From NCBI GenBank assembly GCA_046719715.1, contig JBDNCJ010000002.1:48971-112970 (forward strand): 64,000 nucleotides of DNA. The letters are read 5' to 3'. Position numbers and translations under genes: made by a program. The DNA comes from JANWWM01 sp046719715. GTDB taxonomy: Bacteria; Bacteroidota; Chlorobiia; Chlorobiales; Thermochlorobacteraceae. The stretch's first letter is position 1. Each line of letters begins with the position of its first letter. Shown here piece by piece: positions 1 to 8,198 of the stretch. The notes under the pieces are model-generated. The model was not told the DNA's origin. It saw nothing but the letters and a program-made list of their open reading frames with translations, and ran no database searches.

Positions 1-1986
1 GACTTTGCACTCCGCTACGACCGTCGGAATTTTTCCGATGACGCCTTGCTCGATTTGTATCGCGCGATTCTTCTTCCACGCTTGATTGAAGAAAAGAGTT
101 TGCGGCTCTTGCGTCAGAACAAACTCTCAAAATGGTTTTCAGGCATTGGACAAGAAGCCATTGCCGTTGGCGCAACAAAAGCCCTGCGCGAGAGTGATTA
201 CATTTTTCCACTGCACCGCAATCTCGGTGTTTTTACCACGCGCAATCTTCCGCTTCAAAAACTTTTCTCGCAGTGGGAAGGCGGGAAAACAGGCTACACC
301 AAAGGACGCGACCGCTCGTTTCACTTCGGTGCGCCTGAACATCGCATCATCGGCATGATTTCTCACTTGGGCGCGATGCTCGGCGTTGCCGACGGCGTCG
401 CACTCGCTCATCAACTCGATGGCGAACCCGTCATTGCGCTTGCGTTTTCAGGCGAAGGCGCTACTTCCGAAGGCGACTTTCATGAAGCCCTCAACCTCGC
501 CGCCGTTTGGGATTTGCCCGTGATTTTTCTCGTGGAAAATAACGGCTACGGACTCTCTACGCCCACACATGAACAATTCCGCTGCAACGCCATCGCCGAT
601 AAAGCCGTCGGCTACGGCATAGACGGCGTGCAAATTGACGGCAATAATATCTTGGAAGTCTATCAAACCATCTCGCAACTTGCATGCGAGATGCGTCGCA
701 ATCCAAAGCCCGTTCTCGTTGAAGCCCTCACCTTCCGAATGCGCGGACACGAAGAAGCCAGCGGCACGAAATACGTCCCGCAACATCTCTTTGACGAGTG
801 GGCAAAGAAAGACCCCGTTCACAACTTTGAACAGTTCTTGCTCGACATCGGCTTGCTCACTCCCTCAATGATTGAGACAATCAAAGACGATTTCAAACAC
901 AAAATTGACGACGCTTGGGACGCCGTTTTCAAAGAGCACCCTCTCACAGCAAATGCCAACGAAGAACTTGCCGACGTTTATGCGCCACAACGCTATACAC
1001 TCACGCCGCCAAGTTCCAACAACAAGTCTAAAAAGCGCATGGTCAATGCCATCTCTGACGGCTTGCGCGAAGCGATGCGGCGCGATTCATCTATCGTGAT
1101 GATGGGACAAGATATTGCCGAATATGGTGGGGTATTCAAAGTTACGGAAGGATTTGTTGAGGAATTCGGCAAAGCGCGGATTCGCAATACGCCGATATTG
1201 GAATCGGGCGCAATCGCATGCGGACTTGGACTTTCAATCGCGGGCAAACGTGCGATTGTTGAAATGCAATTTGCCGATTTCGTCTCGTGCGCGTTCAGTC
1301 AAATCATTAACAACCTTGCGAAAACGCACTATCGCTGGGGGCACGGCGTTAAAGTTCTTGTTCGACTTCCAACGGGTGCAGGCGTCGGCGCAGGACCGTT
1401 TCACTCGCAAAGTTTAGAGGCAGTTTTCGCCCATGTTCCGGGATTGAAAATCGTTTATCCTTCCTCGCCGTTTGATGCAAAAGGACTTTTAACGACTTCC
1501 CTGCTTGAAGAAAATCCCGTTCTGTTTTTTGAACATAAAGCGTTGTATCGCAGCATTGAGGGCGACGTTCCCGACGGCTACTACAACGTGCCACTCGGCG
1601 TTGCAAACGCCGTCTCAAGCGGCGAGCGTGCAACGGTCGTTACTTACGGCGCAGGCGTTCATTGGGCAATGGAACTTGCGCGCGACTTTTCAAATCAACT
1701 TGACATTGTTGACTTGCGCACACTCTTGCCATTTGATAAAGAGACGATTTTTAATTCTGTTCGGAAAACCAGCAAATGCCTTGTCTTGCATGAAGATACG
1801 CTTACAATGGGCATCGGCGCAGAGATTGCCGCATGGATTGGCGAGCATTGTTTTCGCTATCTTGACGCGCCCGTCATGCGTTTAGGCTCGCTCGATACGC
1901 CCGTTCCATTTTCGACTGTGCTTGAAACAGAGTTTCTGGCAAAACGAAGATTGAAAACAAAACTCACTGAACTTCTTAACTTTTGA
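1..1986 (+). CDS. Fused alpha-keto acid dehydrogenase E1 (alpha+beta), 5' end cut off
   Basis: Thiamine diphosphate-dependent E1 component of a 2-oxoacid dehydrogenase complex (pyruvate or branched-chain type), which decarboxylates the oxoacid and hands the acyl group to lipoyl-E2. The frame is open to base 1 with no stop, so the gene begins before the window; a TTG at 46 is only an internal candidate start. The first half is E1-alpha, with the ThDP motif GEGATSEGDFHEALNLAAVW followed by VENN near bases 455-545. From about base 1025 (KKRMVNAISDGLREAMRRD) the E1-beta half runs to the end, including the GAGPFHSQ segment. In most bacteria the two halves are separate genes; single-chain fusions are known in Bacteroidota and Chlorobiota. 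No E2 or E3 gene lies in view, so the substrate cannot be fixed. purQ follows after 3 bases. Confidence 0.9.
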   Translation, partial: DFALRYDRRNFSDDALLDLYRAILLPRLIEEKSLRLLRQNKLSKWFSGIGQEAIAVGATKALRESDYIFPLHRNLGVFTTRNLPLQKLFSQWEGGKTGYTKGRDRSFHFGAPEHRIIGMISHLGAMLGVADGVALAHQLDGEPVIALAFSGEGATSEGDFHEALNLAAVWDLPVIFLVENNGYGLSTPTHEQFRCNAIADKAVGYGIDGVQIDGNNILEVYQTISQLACEMRRNPKPVLVEALTFRMRGHEEASGTKYVPQHLFDEWAKKDPVHNFEQFLLDIGLLTPSMIETIKDDFKHKIDDAWDAVFKEHPLTANANEELADVYAPQRYTLTPPSSNNKSKKRMVNAISDGLREAMRRDSSIVMMGQDIAEYGGVFKVTEGFVEEFGKARIRNTPILESGAIACGLGLSIAGKRAIVEMQFADFVSCAFSQIINNLAKTHYRWGHGVKVLVRLPTGAGVGAGPFHSQSLEAVFAHVPGLKIVYPSSPFDAKGLLTTSLLEENPVLFFEHKALYRSIEGDVPDGYYNVPLGVANAVSSGERATVVTYGAGVHWAMELARDFSNQLDIVDLRTLLPFDKETIFNSVRKTSKCLVLHEDTLTMGIGAEIAAWIGEHCFRYLDAPVMRLGSLDTPVPFSTVLETEFLAKRRLKTKLTELLNF

Positions 1987-1989
1987 ATT

Positions 1990-2700
1990 ATGTCCAAACT
2001 TCGCATTGGCATTGTGGTTTTTCCCGGCTCAAATTGCGACCACGACGCACAAGTCGTCGTCAATTCGCTTCCCAACACCGAAGCCGTGATGCTCTGGCAC
2101 AAAGAGCATACACTCAAAAACGTTGATGCTGTGATTTTGCCTGGCGGCTTTTCCTTCGGCGACTACTTGCGCACCGGCGCAATCGCCAAGTTCTCTCCTG
2201 TTATGACGGAAGTGATAGATTTTGCCATGCGCGGCAATCCTGTTCTTGGCATTTGCAACGGCTTTCAAATCCTGACGGAGTGCGGGTTGTTAGAGGGCGC
2301 ACTGCTTCGCAACATCAATCGCCGATTTATTTCAAAGCATGTGTTCATTCGCGTTGAAAACAACCAAACCATTTTTACAAGCCAATACCGACAGGGCGAC
2401 GTGCTCCACATTCCCATCGCACACGGCGAAGGCAACTACTACGCCGACGATGAAACACTCAAAAAACTTCAAGCCAATCGTCAAATCATCTTTACCTACT
2501 GCGACAAAGACGGCAATCTGACGCCCGAAGCCAATCCAAACGGCTCTCTTCTCAACATCGCTGGCATTTGCAATGAAAAGAAAAATGTGCTCGGCTTAAT
2601 GCCTCACCCTGAACGCGCCAGCGAAGCCTTGCTTGGTTCAACCGACGGACGAAAACTTTTTGAATCGCTTGTGACCAGTTTCCTCGTTCAAACGGTTTAG
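1990..2700 (+). CDS. purQ: Phosphoribosylformylglycinamidine synthase subunit PurQ
   Basis: Glutaminase subunit of FGAM synthase, step four of purine synthesis: it releases ammonia from glutamine for PurL, with PurS as the third subunit. The 236-residue length is usual for the stand-alone PurQ. The class I glutamine amidotransferase triad is visible: nucleophile Cys89 in GICNGFQ, and His206 and Glu208 in LMPHPERA. The N-terminus RIGIVVFPGSNCDHDA is characteristic of PurQ. It begins 3 bases after the E1 gene stop, so the two are probably cotranscribed, but there is no metabolic link between them. purS and purL are not in the window; purF lies far away at 55011. Confidence 0.97.
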   Translation: MSKLRIGIVVFPGSNCDHDAQVVVNSLPNTEAVMLWHKEHTLKNVDAVILPGGFSFGDYLRTGAIAKFSPVMTEVIDFAMRGNPVLGICNGFQILTECGLLEGALLRNINRRFISKHVFIRVENNQTIFTSQYRQGDVLHIPIAHGEGNYYADDETLKKLQANRQIIFTYCDKDGNLTPEANPNGSLLNIAGICNEKKNVLGLMPHPERASEALLGSTDGRKLFESLVTSFLVQTV

Positions 2701-2727
2701 CGTTTTTTCAATTTGAATGCTCTCGCT

Positions 2728-3603
2728 ATGCGTGTCTTGCTTCTTTTGATTTTTCTCTCACTCTCAACCATGCTTTCCGGACAACCATTGAGCCACACTA
2801 ACGATGCGCATACTCCCAAATTTTACCCCGCGCAAATCACCTACGACTCGACGTCGTTTCAATCCTTCTATGCGTCTTATCAAGCCTTCAAGCAAAAGTA
2901 TCAATTCATTTATCTGAGAGAAATTTTGGATTCTGTCGGTTGCACGATTGGACAACTTGCCTACGCCGCCAAGCCAATTATGCTCAACTACAAGCCATAT
3001 TTGAAAAATCGCGATACCACTTCAGCCATGCTGATGGCAGTTCGAAGATTCATTGACGAAAACGCATTTCTCTTCCATACCGAATCCAATCAAATTGTTC
3101 TGAACTCGATTGTTGAGGAAAACGGTTACAAGAGCATCTTGTTTGAGTGTTCAGACTATCGCAACGGCTATCGTGCCGGCGGCAAGACGAAAGGTATGAT
3201 TGAATTTGTGCTCGGAAAAAACGGTGAACTCGCTGTTCTGGCGTCGACTTCAATTCGTAAGAAACCGGTGCCCGTTGAGAAGCCGTCTATTTCGCCTGAC
3301 CAACTGACCAAATCACTTCTCTATCGCCGATTCACGGTGGATTTAGGCGAGCAATCTTTTTCATATTTAGTCGATAGAATTGATGTCATCAAGGTTAAAC
3401 GTATGTGTGTTTATGAAGTGCGCGATTACGACGAGATTGAAAACGAACAGGGCGAACTCATAGAGCGACGCTTGCGCAAGTCGAGTGTGCATTTAGCGTT
3501 CGAAGTTGAAATTGAAATCGGCTACAAAAAGCCTATTGTGCGGCTTTATATTGACGCCTTCACAGGCAAGGAACTGGCTATCGAGTATCCTTTTTTAGAA
3601 TGA
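2728..3603 (+). CDS. Secreted protein of unknown function
   Basis: I do not recognise a family. The ATG at 2728 opens a clear Sec signal peptide (MRVLLLLIFLSLSTMLSG), with cleavage probable just after it; a TTG five codons upstream would only add residues before the signal. The mature part is about 270 residues, mixed alpha/beta, rich in charged residues, with no obvious transmembrane segment or cysteine motif. It ends in a strand-rich stretch (VRLYIDAFTGKELAIEYPFLE) resembling a PepSY-like or propeptide-like fold, though that is only an impression. It sits between purQ and thiO on the same strand with short gaps. Confidence 0.75.
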   Translation: MRVLLLLIFLSLSTMLSGQPLSHTNDAHTPKFYPAQITYDSTSFQSFYASYQAFKQKYQFIYLREILDSVGCTIGQLAYAAKPIMLNYKPYLKNRDTTSAMLMAVRRFIDENAFLFHTESNQIVLNSIVEENGYKSILFECSDYRNGYRAGGKTKGMIEFVLGKNGELAVLASTSIRKKPVPVEKPSISPDQLTKSLLYRRFTVDLGEQSFSYLVDRIDVIKVKRMCVYEVRDYDEIENEQGELIERRLRKSSVHLAFEVEIEIGYKKPIVRLYIDAFTGKELAIEYPFLE

Positions 3604-3633
3604 TTTTTTGAAACCTTCCAACAACTACTGCTG

Positions 3634-4785
3634 ATGAATCAAACTCTGCCTAAAAAATGCGATGTGGTGATTGTCGGAGGCGGCATCATTGGACTTTCAA
3701 TCGGTTGGCAACTTTTGCGTCGGGGCATTGAAGTTACGCTGATTGAAAAAGGTGAAGCGGGCAAAGCGGCAAGTTGGCTCGCGGCAGGTATGCTCGCGCC
3801 CAACGCCGAAGTCGGCTTCGAAGAAATCAACTTCTTGAAGTTCGGCGAAAAAAGCCTCTCGCTTTATCCAATGTTCCTTGATGAACTTAGAGAAGATTCA
3901 GGTATCGCCGTTCCGCTTGATGAATGCGGCACGCTGATGATTGCATTGGATAGAGACGACCGCGAATATCTCAAACGCCTTTATGACTTTCGCAAATCGC
4001 TCAAACTGCCTGCCGAGTGGCTTAGCGGCATAGAAGCCCGTAATCTTGAACCCATGCTTTCACCGAAAGTTGTCTCGGGTTTATGGCTTACGAACGATGC
4101 CCAAATCGATAATCGCCTGCTTGTTTCGGCGTTGAAGCAAGCCTTTTTGAACAAAGGCGGAACGCTCATTGAGCAGTGCCCTGTGCATTCGGTTGATGTT
4201 TCAGCGAACACCTTGCAAACCGAAATCGGCGCGATTCAATTCTCGCGATTGGTTTTAGCGATAGGCTGTTGGTCGCGACACATTGACGGCATTCCTGATG
4301 AGCATCTTCCGCCGGTGCGTCCTGTCAAAGGTCAAATTCTGACGCTTCAAATGAGCCAAGACCTTACGCTCTCGAAAGTAATCCGCTCGCCGCGTGTCTA
4401 TCTTGCGCCGAAGCATGATGGGCGATTGGTCGTCGGTGCAACAAGCGAAGAGCGCGGATTTGACGAAAGCATCACGGCGGGCGGCGTGCTCGATTTGTTG
4501 CAAGAAGGCTACGAAGCTGTGCCCGCGATTTACGAAATGACGCTTCAAGAAGTGCGTGTCGGTTTGCGCCCCGCCTCACGCGATAACGAACCCATTTTAG
4601 GCGAATCGCCTTATCCGAACATCTTTTACGCTACAGGGCATTATCGACACGGCATTTTGCTTGCACCTATTACTGCACTCGAGATGAGCAATTATCTTTT
4701 GAACGGTGTTTTTTCTGACGAAGCAAAACCTTTTCTTGCCTCTCGCTTCTTTCATCACGAGCATTTGATAAGACATGAACCATGA
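3634..4785 (+). CDS. thiO: Glycine oxidase ThiO
   Basis: FAD-dependent glycine oxidase of the DAO family. It oxidises glycine to iminoglycine (dehydroglycine), the donor of the C2-N3 unit of the thiazole ring of thiamine. The dinucleotide-binding motif VGGGIIG lies at residues 14-20, followed by the ThiO-type AASWLAAGMLAP segment around residue 46. The C-terminal FAD contact region reads VGLRPASRDNEPILG and then ATGHYRHGILLAP, both typical of ThiO. Length is 383 residues, normal for the family. The stop overlaps the start of thiS by four bases (ATGA), so the two are translationally coupled, which supports the thiamine role over a general D-amino acid oxidase. Confidence 0.93.
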   Translation: MNQTLPKKCDVVIVGGGIIGLSIGWQLLRRGIEVTLIEKGEAGKAASWLAAGMLAPNAEVGFEEINFLKFGEKSLSLYPMFLDELREDSGIAVPLDECGTLMIALDRDDREYLKRLYDFRKSLKLPAEWLSGIEARNLEPMLSPKVVSGLWLTNDAQIDNRLLVSALKQAFLNKGGTLIEQCPVHSVDVSANTLQTEIGAIQFSRLVLAIGCWSRHIDGIPDEHLPPVRPVKGQILTLQMSQDLTLSKVIRSPRVYLAPKHDGRLVVGATSEERGFDESITAGGVLDLLQEGYEAVPAIYEMTLQEVRVGLRPASRDNEPILGESPYPNIFYATGHYRHGILLAPITALEMSNYLLNGVFSDEAKPFLASRFFHHEHLIRHEP

Positions 4786-4988
4786 CGATCATCATTAACG
4801 GCAAACCAACGGAACTTCCTTATGCGCTCACGCTGTCTGAAATCCTGATTCAGAACGGCGTTACATCGGAGCAAAAAGGCATCGCTGTCGCCTACAACGA
4901 CGAAGTTGTCATGAAATCGCAATGGAATAAACTCAAAGTGCAAGAGGGCGACCGACTTGAAATCGTCCGCGCAACACAAGGCGGATAA
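4782..4988 (+). CDS. thiS: Sulfur carrier protein ThiS
   Basis: Ubiquitin-like sulfur carrier of 68 residues ending in the required Gly-Gly. The C-terminal glycine is adenylated by ThiF and thiocarboxylated, then supplies sulfur for the thiazole ring made by ThiG. The N-terminal IIINGKPTEL strand and the acidic GDRLEIVRATQGG tail fit the family. The start overlaps the thiO stop by four bases. thiF and thiG are not in the window, so the rest of the pathway is encoded elsewhere. Confidence 0.95.
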   Translation: MTIIINGKPTELPYALTLSEILIQNGVTSEQKGIAVAYNDEVVMKSQWNKLKVQEGDRLEIVRATQGG

Positions 4989-5005
4989 CTTACCATCACT
5001 TAATT

Positions 5006-6160
5006 ATGCAACGGCTTAAAATCGGAATTACGTGTTACCCCACTTATGGCGGAAGCGGCGTTGTCGCAACTGAACTTGGCAAAGCCCTCTCGGAAAAAGG
5101 GCATATTATTCACTTCATCAGTTACGGCTTGCCGTTTCGACTTCGCACATTTTCCGAAAACATCTTCTATCACGAGGTCGATATTAACACTTATCCGCTC
5201 TTTGAGTATCCGCCGTATTCGATTTCGCTGGCTTCCAAAATGGCAGAAGTGATGTGTTATGAAGAGTTGGATTTATTGCATGTGCATTATGCGATTCCGC
5301 ACGCGATTAGTGCATTTTTAGCCCGAGAAATCCAGCGCGATAGAGCAAGCCTTATGAAACAATGCAAAGAAGCCAAAATTATTACGACGCTTCACGGCAC
5401 TGATATTACGCTGGTCGGAAGCGACCCGAGTTTGAGCGGCGCGGTGCGTCTGGGCGTCAATCAATCCGATATGGTAACAACGGTGTCGGATTATTTGAGA
5501 AGAAAGACGATTGAAGATTTCGCTCCGACGCGCCCGATTCATGTCGTTAAAAATTTCGTTGATACCAATGAGTTTTCACGCAAGGCAGATTCAGAGCGAT
5601 TCCGTGCGGCGTTTGCCACGAAAGACGAGCGGATTCTGATTCATCTTTCCAACTTTCGTCCGCTCAAGCGTGTCAAAGATGTGATTCGCATTTTTGAAAA
5701 AGTGCATCGCCAAATGCCTTCACGACTGCTTCTGATTGGCGACGGCGTCGAGCGCGCCGAAGCCGAGCATCTTGCACGTGACCTTAAAATTTCCGATTGC
5801 GTGCGCTTTCTCGGCAAACAAGAAGCCGTTGTTGAATTGCTTTCCATCGCCGACGTGATGCTCATGCCAAGCGAATCGGAGTCGTTTGGATTGGCGGCGT
5901 TAGAGGCAATGGCGTGCGGCGTGCCAGTGGTCTCTTCAAACATTGGCGGATTGCCAGAACTGGTTACGCACGGATTCAACGGCTTCCTTTCCGACGTCGG
6001 CGCGATTGAGGACATGGCTTCACACGTACTCCATATTCTCGAGTCGCGGGCGCGTTGGGAAACTTTTTCCCGTCATGCTCGCGAAACCGCACTCCGATTT
6101 GATACGGAGCAAATAGTACCTATCTACGAGCGTCTTTATGAGGACGTCCTCGCTTCTTAA
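5006..6160 (+). CDS. bshA: N-acetyl-alpha-D-glucosaminyl L-malate synthase BshA
   Basis: Retaining GT4 glycosyltransferase that joins N-acetylglucosamine from UDP-GlcNAc to L-malate, the first step of bacillithiol synthesis. The N-terminus GITCYPTYGGSGVVATELG and the following HFISYGLPFRL are hallmark BshA sequences. The C-terminal GT-B half carries the sugar-nucleotide site with MPSESESFGLAALEAMACG and a GGLPELV segment. Length is 384 residues, as expected. Green sulfur bacteria are known to make N-methyl-bacillithiol, so the gene fits the proposed host; bshB and bshC are not in view. It starts 17 bases after thiS and may share its transcript. Confidence 0.95.
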   Translation: MQRLKIGITCYPTYGGSGVVATELGKALSEKGHIIHFISYGLPFRLRTFSENIFYHEVDINTYPLFEYPPYSISLASKMAEVMCYEELDLLHVHYAIPHAISAFLAREIQRDRASLMKQCKEAKIITTLHGTDITLVGSDPSLSGAVRLGVNQSDMVTTVSDYLRRKTIEDFAPTRPIHVVKNFVDTNEFSRKADSERFRAAFATKDERILIHLSNFRPLKRVKDVIRIFEKVHRQMPSRLLLIGDGVERAEAEHLARDLKISDCVRFLGKQEAVVELLSIADVMLMPSESESFGLAALEAMACGVPVVSSNIGGLPELVTHGFNGFLSDVGAIEDMASHVLHILESRARWETFSRHARETALRFDTEQIVPIYERLYEDVLAS

Positions 6161-6240
6161 CATTGGTTTGAATTGGCTATCTTCAAAAGTCATGCATTAT
6201 CGTTATCCGCGTTATCGTTATCAATTAGGTTGAACGCTTT

Positions 6241-7215
6241 ATGGACGCCAATCAACGCATTTCCGACCTTGAAGCGATTTTAAGCGAGTACATCGCGCAA
6301 AACACGCTCGCTCAACGTCGTTTTGAAGCTGAATCCAAGCAATTCAGAGAGGAAATGCTTGCTTTCAAAGAAGAGTTACGACGCGATACCCAAGCCTTCA
6401 AAGAAGAAGTGCGACGCGATACCCAAGCCTTCAAAGAAGAAGTGCGACGCGATACCCAAGCTCTCAAAGAGGAAATGCTTGCTTTCAAAGAAGAGTTACA
6501 GCGCGATACCCAAGCCTTCAAAGAAGAGGTGCGGCGCGATACCCAAGCCCTCAAAGAAGAAATGCGAGCGTTCAAAGAAGAGTTACGGCGCGATACCCAA
6601 GCCTTCAAAGAAGAGGTGCGGCGCGATACCCAAGCCCTCAAAGAAGAAATGCGAGCGTTCAAAGAGGATATGCAGGTGTTCAAAGAGGAAATGCGAGCGT
6701 TCAAAGAGGATATGCGAGCGTTCAAAGAGGATATGCGAAGTTTCAAAGTCTATGTTGAAAACAGCATCAAAGAGAACAATAAACAATGGGGCGGACTTGC
6801 AAATAAGCTTGGAACGATTGTTGAAGACCTTATTTTTCCTGCTTCCCGTCCTGTGGTTGAGTCTGTCTTCGGCGTTACGATTCAACAACTGAGCATGCGC
6901 GTCATTCGCCGCAACAATGAGTTGAAAGAAGAATTCGATGTCATTGCACTTTCTGAGAAGCAGCTCTTTTTGATTGAAGTGAAATCCACACCCCGCTTTG
7001 ACTATTTGACCGATTTTGTTGAAAGAAAAATCGGCGTTTTCCGTCAACTTTTTCCCGAATATGCGTCAATGAGCATCGTGCCGATTTTCGCCTCTATTTC
7101 TATTCCCGACGATTTCATTCGCACGGCTACAAACCGCAAAGTTTTCGTGATGGCTTATCGGGCGTGGGAGTATATGGACATTCTCAACGCCAAAGAACTT
7201 CTGTCGCAATCGTAA
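6241..7215 (+). CDS. Coiled-coil protein with C-terminal PD-(D/E)XK nuclease-like domain
   Basis: A 324-residue protein of two parts. Residues about 35-170 are a long, highly charged coiled coil built from near-identical units: an 11-residue unit (RRDTQAFKEEV) and a 7-residue unit (RAFKEDM), repeated many times. Residues about 180-324 form a globular domain with FDVIALSEKQLFLIEVKST, that is, an Asp followed by a Glu-x-Lys after a hydrophobic strand, the core signature of PD-(D/E)XK nuclease-like folds; it resembles the DUF3782 type of domain found after coiled coils in cyanobacteria and Chloroflexi. Nuclease activity is not proven by this. The gene stands between bshA and a HIT gene with an 80-base leader and has no obvious partner. 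Confidence 0.8.
   Translation: MDANQRISDLEAILSEYIAQNTLAQRRFEAESKQFREEMLAFKEELRRDTQAFKEEVRRDTQAFKEEVRRDTQALKEEMLAFKEELQRDTQAFKEEVRRDTQALKEEMRAFKEELRRDTQAFKEEVRRDTQALKEEMRAFKEDMQVFKEEMRAFKEDMRAFKEDMRSFKVYVENSIKENNKQWGGLANKLGTIVEDLIFPASRPVVESVFGVTIQQLSMRVIRRNNELKEEFDVIALSEKQLFLIEVKSTPRFDYLTDFVERKIGVFRQLFPEYASMSIVPIFASISIPDDFIRTATNRKVFVMAYRAWEYMDILNAKELLSQS
6352..6740 (+). repeat. In-frame 33-bp and 21-bp tandem repeats inside the coiled-coil gene
   Basis: The DNA consists of repeated 33-bp units (centred on cgcgatacccaagccttcaa) and 21-bp units (gcgttcaaagaggatatg). Both are multiples of three, so loss or gain changes coiled-coil length without a frameshift. Neighbouring copies differ at only a few bases, which points to recent expansion or homogenisation. 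The repeat also keeps a long reading frame open on the opposite strand, which I regard as an artefact. Confidence 0.9.
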
Positions 7216-7236
7216 CTTTTTTAGAAAAAGTGGCTT

Positions 7237-7737
7237 ATGGATAAGATGTTTTCACCCTGGCGGTCAAAATACATTGCCTCGTTCAAAGAGCCTGCACCGA
7301 AAAACGACAAAGGCTCCATCTTCGCCGACCTTCCACCCGAAGAAGACGAAGAGCGTCTCGTCGTGTATCGCGGCAAAAAATGCTTCGTCATCATGAATCT
7401 TTACCCTTACAATGCTGGACACTTGATGGTAATTCCGTATCAAGTTACGCCGAATCTTTCCGACCTTGACGACGAAGCCAAGCTCGAAGCCATGAACTTG
7501 ATTGACCTTTCCATGCGCGCATTGAAAATCGTTTGCAATCCGCACGGGTTCAACATTGGGGCGAACATCGGGGCGGCGGCGGGCGGAAGCGTCGACTCGC
7601 ATTTGCATTTCCACATCGTTCCACGCTGGAACGGTGATACGAACTTCATGCCGCTCATCGCTGAAACGAAAGTCATCAGCAACGATATGCAGGAACTCTA
7701 TCACAGTCTCAAACGCGCCTTCGCGGAACTCACTTAA
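7237..7737 (+). CDS. HIT family nucleotide hydrolase/phosphorylase
   Basis: Histidine-triad protein of 166 residues. The catalytic triad HLHFHIVPRW places the histidines at residues 122, 124 and 126, after the usual NIGANIGAAAGGSVDSH segment. The N-terminal NLYPYNAGHLMVIPYQ is typical of the bacterial AP4A hydrolase/phosphorylase-like branch, so a role in clearing dinucleoside polyphosphates or other nucleoside phosphoramidates is likely, but the substrate cannot be read from the sequence. It is followed after 14 bases by the DUF1569 gene, and the three genes to 9463 look like one unit. Confidence 0.92.
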   Translation: MDKMFSPWRSKYIASFKEPAPKNDKGSIFADLPPEEDEERLVVYRGKKCFVIMNLYPYNAGHLMVIPYQVTPNLSDLDDEAKLEAMNLIDLSMRALKIVCNPHGFNIGANIGAAAGGSVDSHLHFHIVPRWNGDTNFMPLIAETKVISNDMQELYHSLKRAFAELT

Positions 7738-7751
7738 CGCTCGATTCAACG

Positions 7752-8198
7752 ATGGAAACACCGCTTTTAAGTTTCGCTCAAAAAGCCGCCCTACTTACAG
7801 AAACAACCTCGCCGCAGTGGGGCACAATGACGGCGCACGCCATGCTCGAGCATCTTACCAACGCTTTAAGGCTCTCACAAGGGAAGTTTGAAGTTGAAAT
7901 GAAAGTCGGCGAGCGCGAAGCCGCCATCCTCAAACGGCGCACGATTGGCTCTGAAACGCCGCTTCCCAAAAACATTGAGAGTCCGATTGCCCCGAAAAAC
8001 ACATCGCTTCAATACGCCACACTTGCTGAAGCACAAGCGGCGTTCAATTCCGAGCTTGCTTCTTACTACGACTTTTTTTCTCGCAACCCCGACCGCGCAA
8101 CGCTTCATCCGCTTTTTGGCAACGTCAATTTTTCCGAGTGGGAAAAGTTTCACTCCAAACACTTCACACACCACTTCACGCAATTTGGCTTGCTATGA
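7752..8198 (+). CDS. DUF1569 (DinB-like) protein
   Basis: Small protein of 148 residues matching the DUF1569 group of the DinB/YfiT-like four-helix superfamily. Visible family signatures are WGTMTAHAMLEHL near residue 23 and HPLFGNVNFSEWEKFHSKHF near residue 118; the conserved histidines (His29, His33 region, and those in FHSKHFTHHF) could form a metal site as in other DinB proteins. Function is unknown for the family; some members are metal-dependent thiol transferases, which would be interesting next to a bacillithiol gene but is speculation. The stop overlaps the next start by four bases. Confidence 0.8.
   Translation: METPLLSFAQKAALLTETTSPQWGTMTAHAMLEHLTNALRLSQGKFEVEMKVGEREAAILKRRTIGSETPLPKNIESPIAPKNTSLQYATLAEAQAAFNSELASYYDFFSRNPDRATLHPLFGNVNFSEWEKFHSKHFTHHFTQFGLL

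Noticed and set aside
6352..6740. Short direct repeats suggesting a CRISPR array
   Set aside because: The units are tandem with no unique spacers and lie inside an open coding frame.
6312..6746. Long minus-strand reading frame (144 codons) opposite the coiled-coil gene
   Set aside because: It is only kept open by the 33-bp repeats; its protein is a simple SSLKAWVSRR-type repeat with no natural features.
8138..8194. Upstream ATG extension of the membrane protein at 8195
   Set aside because: The extra 19 residues lie within the DUF1569 gene in another frame, while the ATGA overlap at 8195 is a typical coupled start.
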